Shown here: piece after piece, positions 61,111-64,000 of the stretch | Layout of the letters: each line of letters begins with the position of its first letter | Position numbering within the stretch: the first letter of the stretch is position 1 | Program-made: the position numbers and the translations under genes | The notes under the pieces: generated by a model | Told to the model about the DNA's origin: nothing | Seen by the model: only the letters and a program-made list of their open reading frames with translations | Databases searched by the model: none | DNA from: an uncultured Fidelibacterota bacterium | GTDB taxonomy: Bacteria > Fidelibacterota > Marinisomatia > Marinisomatales > TCS55 | Assembly (NCBI GenBank): GCA_902581045.1 | Contig: CACHMU010000002.1 | Span: 1 to 64,000, forward strand | Direction: 5' to 3' | DNA: 64,000 bases

Positions 61111-63048
61111 CTAATTAGTATTATTTATAAGACTATCAACAACACTTGGATCAGCAAGCGTAGATATGTCTCCTAAATTATCAAAATCACCTTCTGCTAT
61201 TTTTCTTAAGATTCTTCTCATTATTTTACCTGAACGTGTTTTAGGCAAAGCAGGTGTAAATTGTATTCTATCAGGTTTTGCATGAGGCCCAATCTCTTTA
61301 GAAACCTTATCCCGAATATTATTTACAATGGAATCACTTGAGTCAATCCCAGTCATCAATGTCACAAAAGCATAAATACCTTGACCTTTAATATCATGAG
61401 GAAAACCTACAACAGCTGCTTCAGCAACATCTTCTGTTTTGCCAATAGCTCCTTCAACCTCTGCAGTACCAATTCTATGGCCAGATACATTTAATACATC
61501 ATCTACTCTCCCTGTTATCCAATAATATCCATCTTTATCACGTTTCGCACCATCACCCGTAAAATAATATCCTGGGAATTGAGTAAAGTATGTCTCAATA
61601 AATCGTTTATGGTCTCCATAGACTGTTCGCATCTGGCCCGGCCATGATGATTTTATTGCCAATAGTCCAGATACATCATTCCCAACTATTTCATCACCCT
61701 CTTCTGTTAATAAAACAGGTTCTATTCCAAAAAATGGAAAAGTAGCTGATCCTGGTTTTGTAGGAGTTGCTCCCGGCAAAGGGGCAATCATTATACCTCC
61801 AGTTTCAGTTTGCCACCATGTATCAATAATCGGTGACATCTCTTTACCAATTACACTATGATACCACATCCATTCCGGCTCTTTAATAGGCTCGCCAACT
61901 GTGCCAAGCAAACGGAGAGATGATAAATCACGATTCTCAACCCATTGATCACCTTCTTTCATAAGAGCCCTAAGAGCCGTGGGCGCTGTATAAAATAAAT
62001 TAACCTTATGCTTATCTACGATATCCCAAAAACGACCAAAATCTGGATAATTAGGAACTCCTTCAAACATAATTGATGTCGCACAATTTGATAGCGGGCC
62101 ATAAACGATATAAGAATGTCCTGTAATCCAACCAATATCAGCTGTACACCAATAGATATCTTCTTGTTTGTAATCAAAAATCATTTCAAATGAAAAATTA
62201 GTGTATAAAAGATAGCCAGCTGTAGAATGTAGCACCCCCTTTGGCTTTCCTGTAGAACCTGAAGTATATAATATAAATAATGGATCTTCAGCATTCATTT
62301 CTATAGGCTCACATTCATCATTTACCTCTAACATTTCATCCTGCCACCAAACATCCCGTCCTTTAACCATATTAACTGGTTCACCAGTCCTTTTAACAAC
62401 AACCACATGTTCAATCGAGGGAGTTTCAGCAACCGCCTTATCAGCATTAGCTTTCATCGAAATATTCTGCTTAACTCCTCTAACTCCTGTATCTTGCGTA
62501 ATAAGTATCTTACAAGTTGAATCATTAATTCTATCTCTTAAAGAGTCTGAACTAAATGCTCCAAAAACTACTGAATGGACAGCACCGATGCGTGCACATG
62601 CTAACATTGCTATTGGTAATTGAGGAACCATTTGCATATAAAGACAAACTCTATCCCCTTTTTGGATACCTAATCCTATTAAGACATTTGAAAACTTTTT
62701 TACTTCGATAAGTAAATCATTATAAGAAAAAGTTTTATTCTCTTCCGGGTTATTACCTTCCCAGATTAATGCAGTTCTATCACCTTTACCTGATTCAACA
62801 TGTCGGTCAAGACAATTATAGCTTACATTCAGTTTTCCGCCATCAAACCATTTAATTACACCATTTACGTAATCAAAAGATCCAACGCTGTCCCATTTTT
62901 TATACCAACTAATTCTCTCAGCTTTTTCTTCCCAAAACAAATTTTGATCTTTAATTGACCTGTCGTATTCATTATTATATTCCTCTAAGGAACCAACATG
63001 TGCTTTTTGAGATAATTCTTTTAGTGGTTTAAATAATTTTTCTTTCAT
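61111..63048 (-). CDS. acs: Acetyl-CoA synthetase
   Basis: LFILYTSGSTGKPKGVLHSTAGYL, WWQTETGGIMIAPLPG, YYFTGDGAKRDKDGYYWITGRVDDVLNVSGHRIGTAE, TRSGKIMRRILRKIA. Confidence 0.97.
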   Translation of the reverse strand: MKEKLFKPLKELSQKAHVGSLEEYNNEYDRSIKDQNLFWEEKAERISWYKKWDSVGSFDYVNGVIKWFDGGKLNVSYNCLDRHVESGKGDRTALIWEGNNPEENKTFSYNDLLIEVKKFSNVLIGLGIQKGDRVCLYMQMVPQLPIAMLACARIGAVHSVVFGAFSSDSLRDRINDSTCKILITQDTGVRGVKQNISMKANADKAVAETPSIEHVVVVKRTGEPVNMVKGRDVWWQDEMLEVNDECEPIEMNAEDPLFILYTSGSTGKPKGVLHSTAGYLLYTNFSFEMIFDYKQEDIYWCTADIGWITGHSYIVYGPLSNCATSIMFEGVPNYPDFGRFWDIVDKHKVNLFYTAPTALRALMKEGDQWVENRDLSSLRLLGTVGEPIKEPEWMWYHSVIGKEMSPIIDTWWQTETGGIMIAPLPGATPTKPGSATFPFFGIEPVLLTEEGDEIVGNDVSGLLAIKSSWPGQMRTVYGDHKRFIETYFTQFPGYYFTGDGAKRDKDGYYWITGRVDDVLNVSGHRIGTAEVEGAIGKTEDVAEAAVVGFPHDIKGQGIYAFVTLMTGIDSSDSIVNNIRDKVSKEIGPHAKPDRIQFTPALPKTRSGKIMRRILRKIAEGDFDNLGDISTLADPSVVDSLINNTN

Positions 63049-63056
63049 TTCCAGTC

Positions 63057-63965
63057 CTATTTAAGATCAACATTTTTTGATAAAACCCATCCTGAAAAAT
63101 AATTATAATTCTTTTGCTTATCTAAATATACCCTTACACGCCCATATAGGCGATCTCCAGCTACTTTTGATATAGCTAATTGCTCTCCACTATTTAAAAA
63201 AAATAAGACATCAGAACCATTTTCTGGACCTTTTCTAAAAGGTGCCAAATCTGTATTAACAGTATAAATAGATTCGCCTTTTAATAATTCTAAAGCTGAT
63301 AATTGAATTGTTTTATTAGAAGAGCCATTTGGGACAAAATAAGTTTCTGTCCAAGTTGGAAATAATCCATCTGTAATAATAGATATAATAACTTCATGCT
63401 CTAAATTTCTAGACACTGGAATCCTAACTCTTGTGTATCCAAGGCTATCTGTGATCGCATGAGTTAGAAGCTTTCCTGCTTGAGTTACTTTAATCTTTGC
63501 AGATGGTACAGCATTTTCATTTGAATCTATAATTTTCATTTTAATTATATCTGATATATATCTAATAGAGAAAGGTTTTAAAACAATGTCTCCTTTACCC
63601 TTATTAAACATTCGGTATTGAACATCGTATTTCCCACCTAATGGCTCTAACCTTGCTACATTACCCAATGTATCATCACTCAATATGCCTTCAGGTATTA
63701 CTACTTGCATTTTCTCACCTGGGAAAAAAAGTTTTGTTATATATGGTTCAGCTGGATGATTGCGAGGATAATAGCTCATTCTATATGCCGTTGGTTTAGC
63801 ATCAATTACATTGACTTCAGTTGTAATAGTAACTGAAGTTGCTTCAATAGCTTTTGAGCTAGAATCAACAACCGTGATGCCCTCACCATTAGATTCATTT
63901 TGAGCAATGCAATAATTACTAAAAAGTAAAACTATTATTAGTTTGTATTTATAATGATTTCCCAT
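63057..63965 (-). CDS. Secreted hypothetical protein (SH3-like C-terminus possible)
   Basis: Likely start MGNHYKYKLIIVLLFSNYCIAQ (signal peptide); C-terminal VNTDLAPFRKGPENGSDVLFFLNSGEQLAISKVAGDRLYGRVRV resembles bacterial SH3. The track start is at 63995. Confidence 0.5.
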   Translation of the reverse strand: MGNHYKYKLIIVLLFSNYCIAQNESNGEGITVVDSSSKAIEATSVTITTEVNVIDAKPTAYRMSYYPRNHPAEPYITKLFFPGEKMQVVIPEGILSDDTLGNVARLEPLGGKYDVQYRMFNKGKGDIVLKPFSIRYISDIIKMKIIDSNENAVPSAKIKVTQAGKLLTHAITDSLGYTRVRIPVSRNLEHEVIISIITDGLFPTWTETYFVPNGSSNKTIQLSALELLKGESIYTVNTDLAPFRKGPENGSDVLFFLNSGEQLAISKVAGDRLYGRVRVYLDKQKNYNYFSGWVLSKNVDLK

Positions 63966-64000
63966 GAGCAATTTTTTTATATGTGCCATCTTCACTTTTC

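Noticed and set aside
61098-61112. AGATTG-TTA-CAATCT hairpin between cupin and acs as a terminator
   Set aside because: Only a 6-bp stem, AT-rich, overlapping the acs stop codon; too weak to call.

Overview
This is an AT-rich, densely packed bacterial chromosomal segment. Most genes are on the minus strand from 1 to ~38.2 kb, with mixed strands after that. The gene content (FtsK next to a LolA-like gene, DUF4837-like lipoprotein, AccA, FolK next to deoxynucleoside kinase, many small lipoproteins and outer-membrane barrels) suggests an FCB-group or Marinimicrobia-like marine bacterium; that lineage is inference only. Most of the window is housekeeping: ddl, gmhB, ftsK, gcvT, ruvA/ruvC, yebC, accA, lgt, lepA, smc, rsmE, folK/folB, groES/groEL, dut, pntAAB, msrA, serC, rmuC, pepA, acs. 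I saw no CRISPR array, rRNA, tRNA, transposase or prophage. The strongest novel signal is a small envelope-stress-like regulon at 43.4-47.1 kb. It comprises an ECF sigma factor, a one-TM putative anti-sigma, a Spy/CpxP-like protein and two paralogous lipoproteins built from repeated LTxxQ-like motifs. The sigma operon and both lipoprotein genes carry the same promoter-like sequence, TTAAC(C/T)T...T(A/G)TCTAA, with AAC and T(A/G)TCTAA separated by exactly 16 nt in all three. Other points of interest are a near-perfect CIRCE element upstream of groES, an identical 12-mer exactly 15 nt upstream of both start codons of a divergent gene pair, an 80-codon N-terminal extension from a non-ATG start, an overlapping-gene outer-membrane cluster, a lipoprotein formylglycine-generating-enzyme homologue with both catalytic cysteines, and a stand-alone UvrD helicase/Fe-S nuclease fusion.
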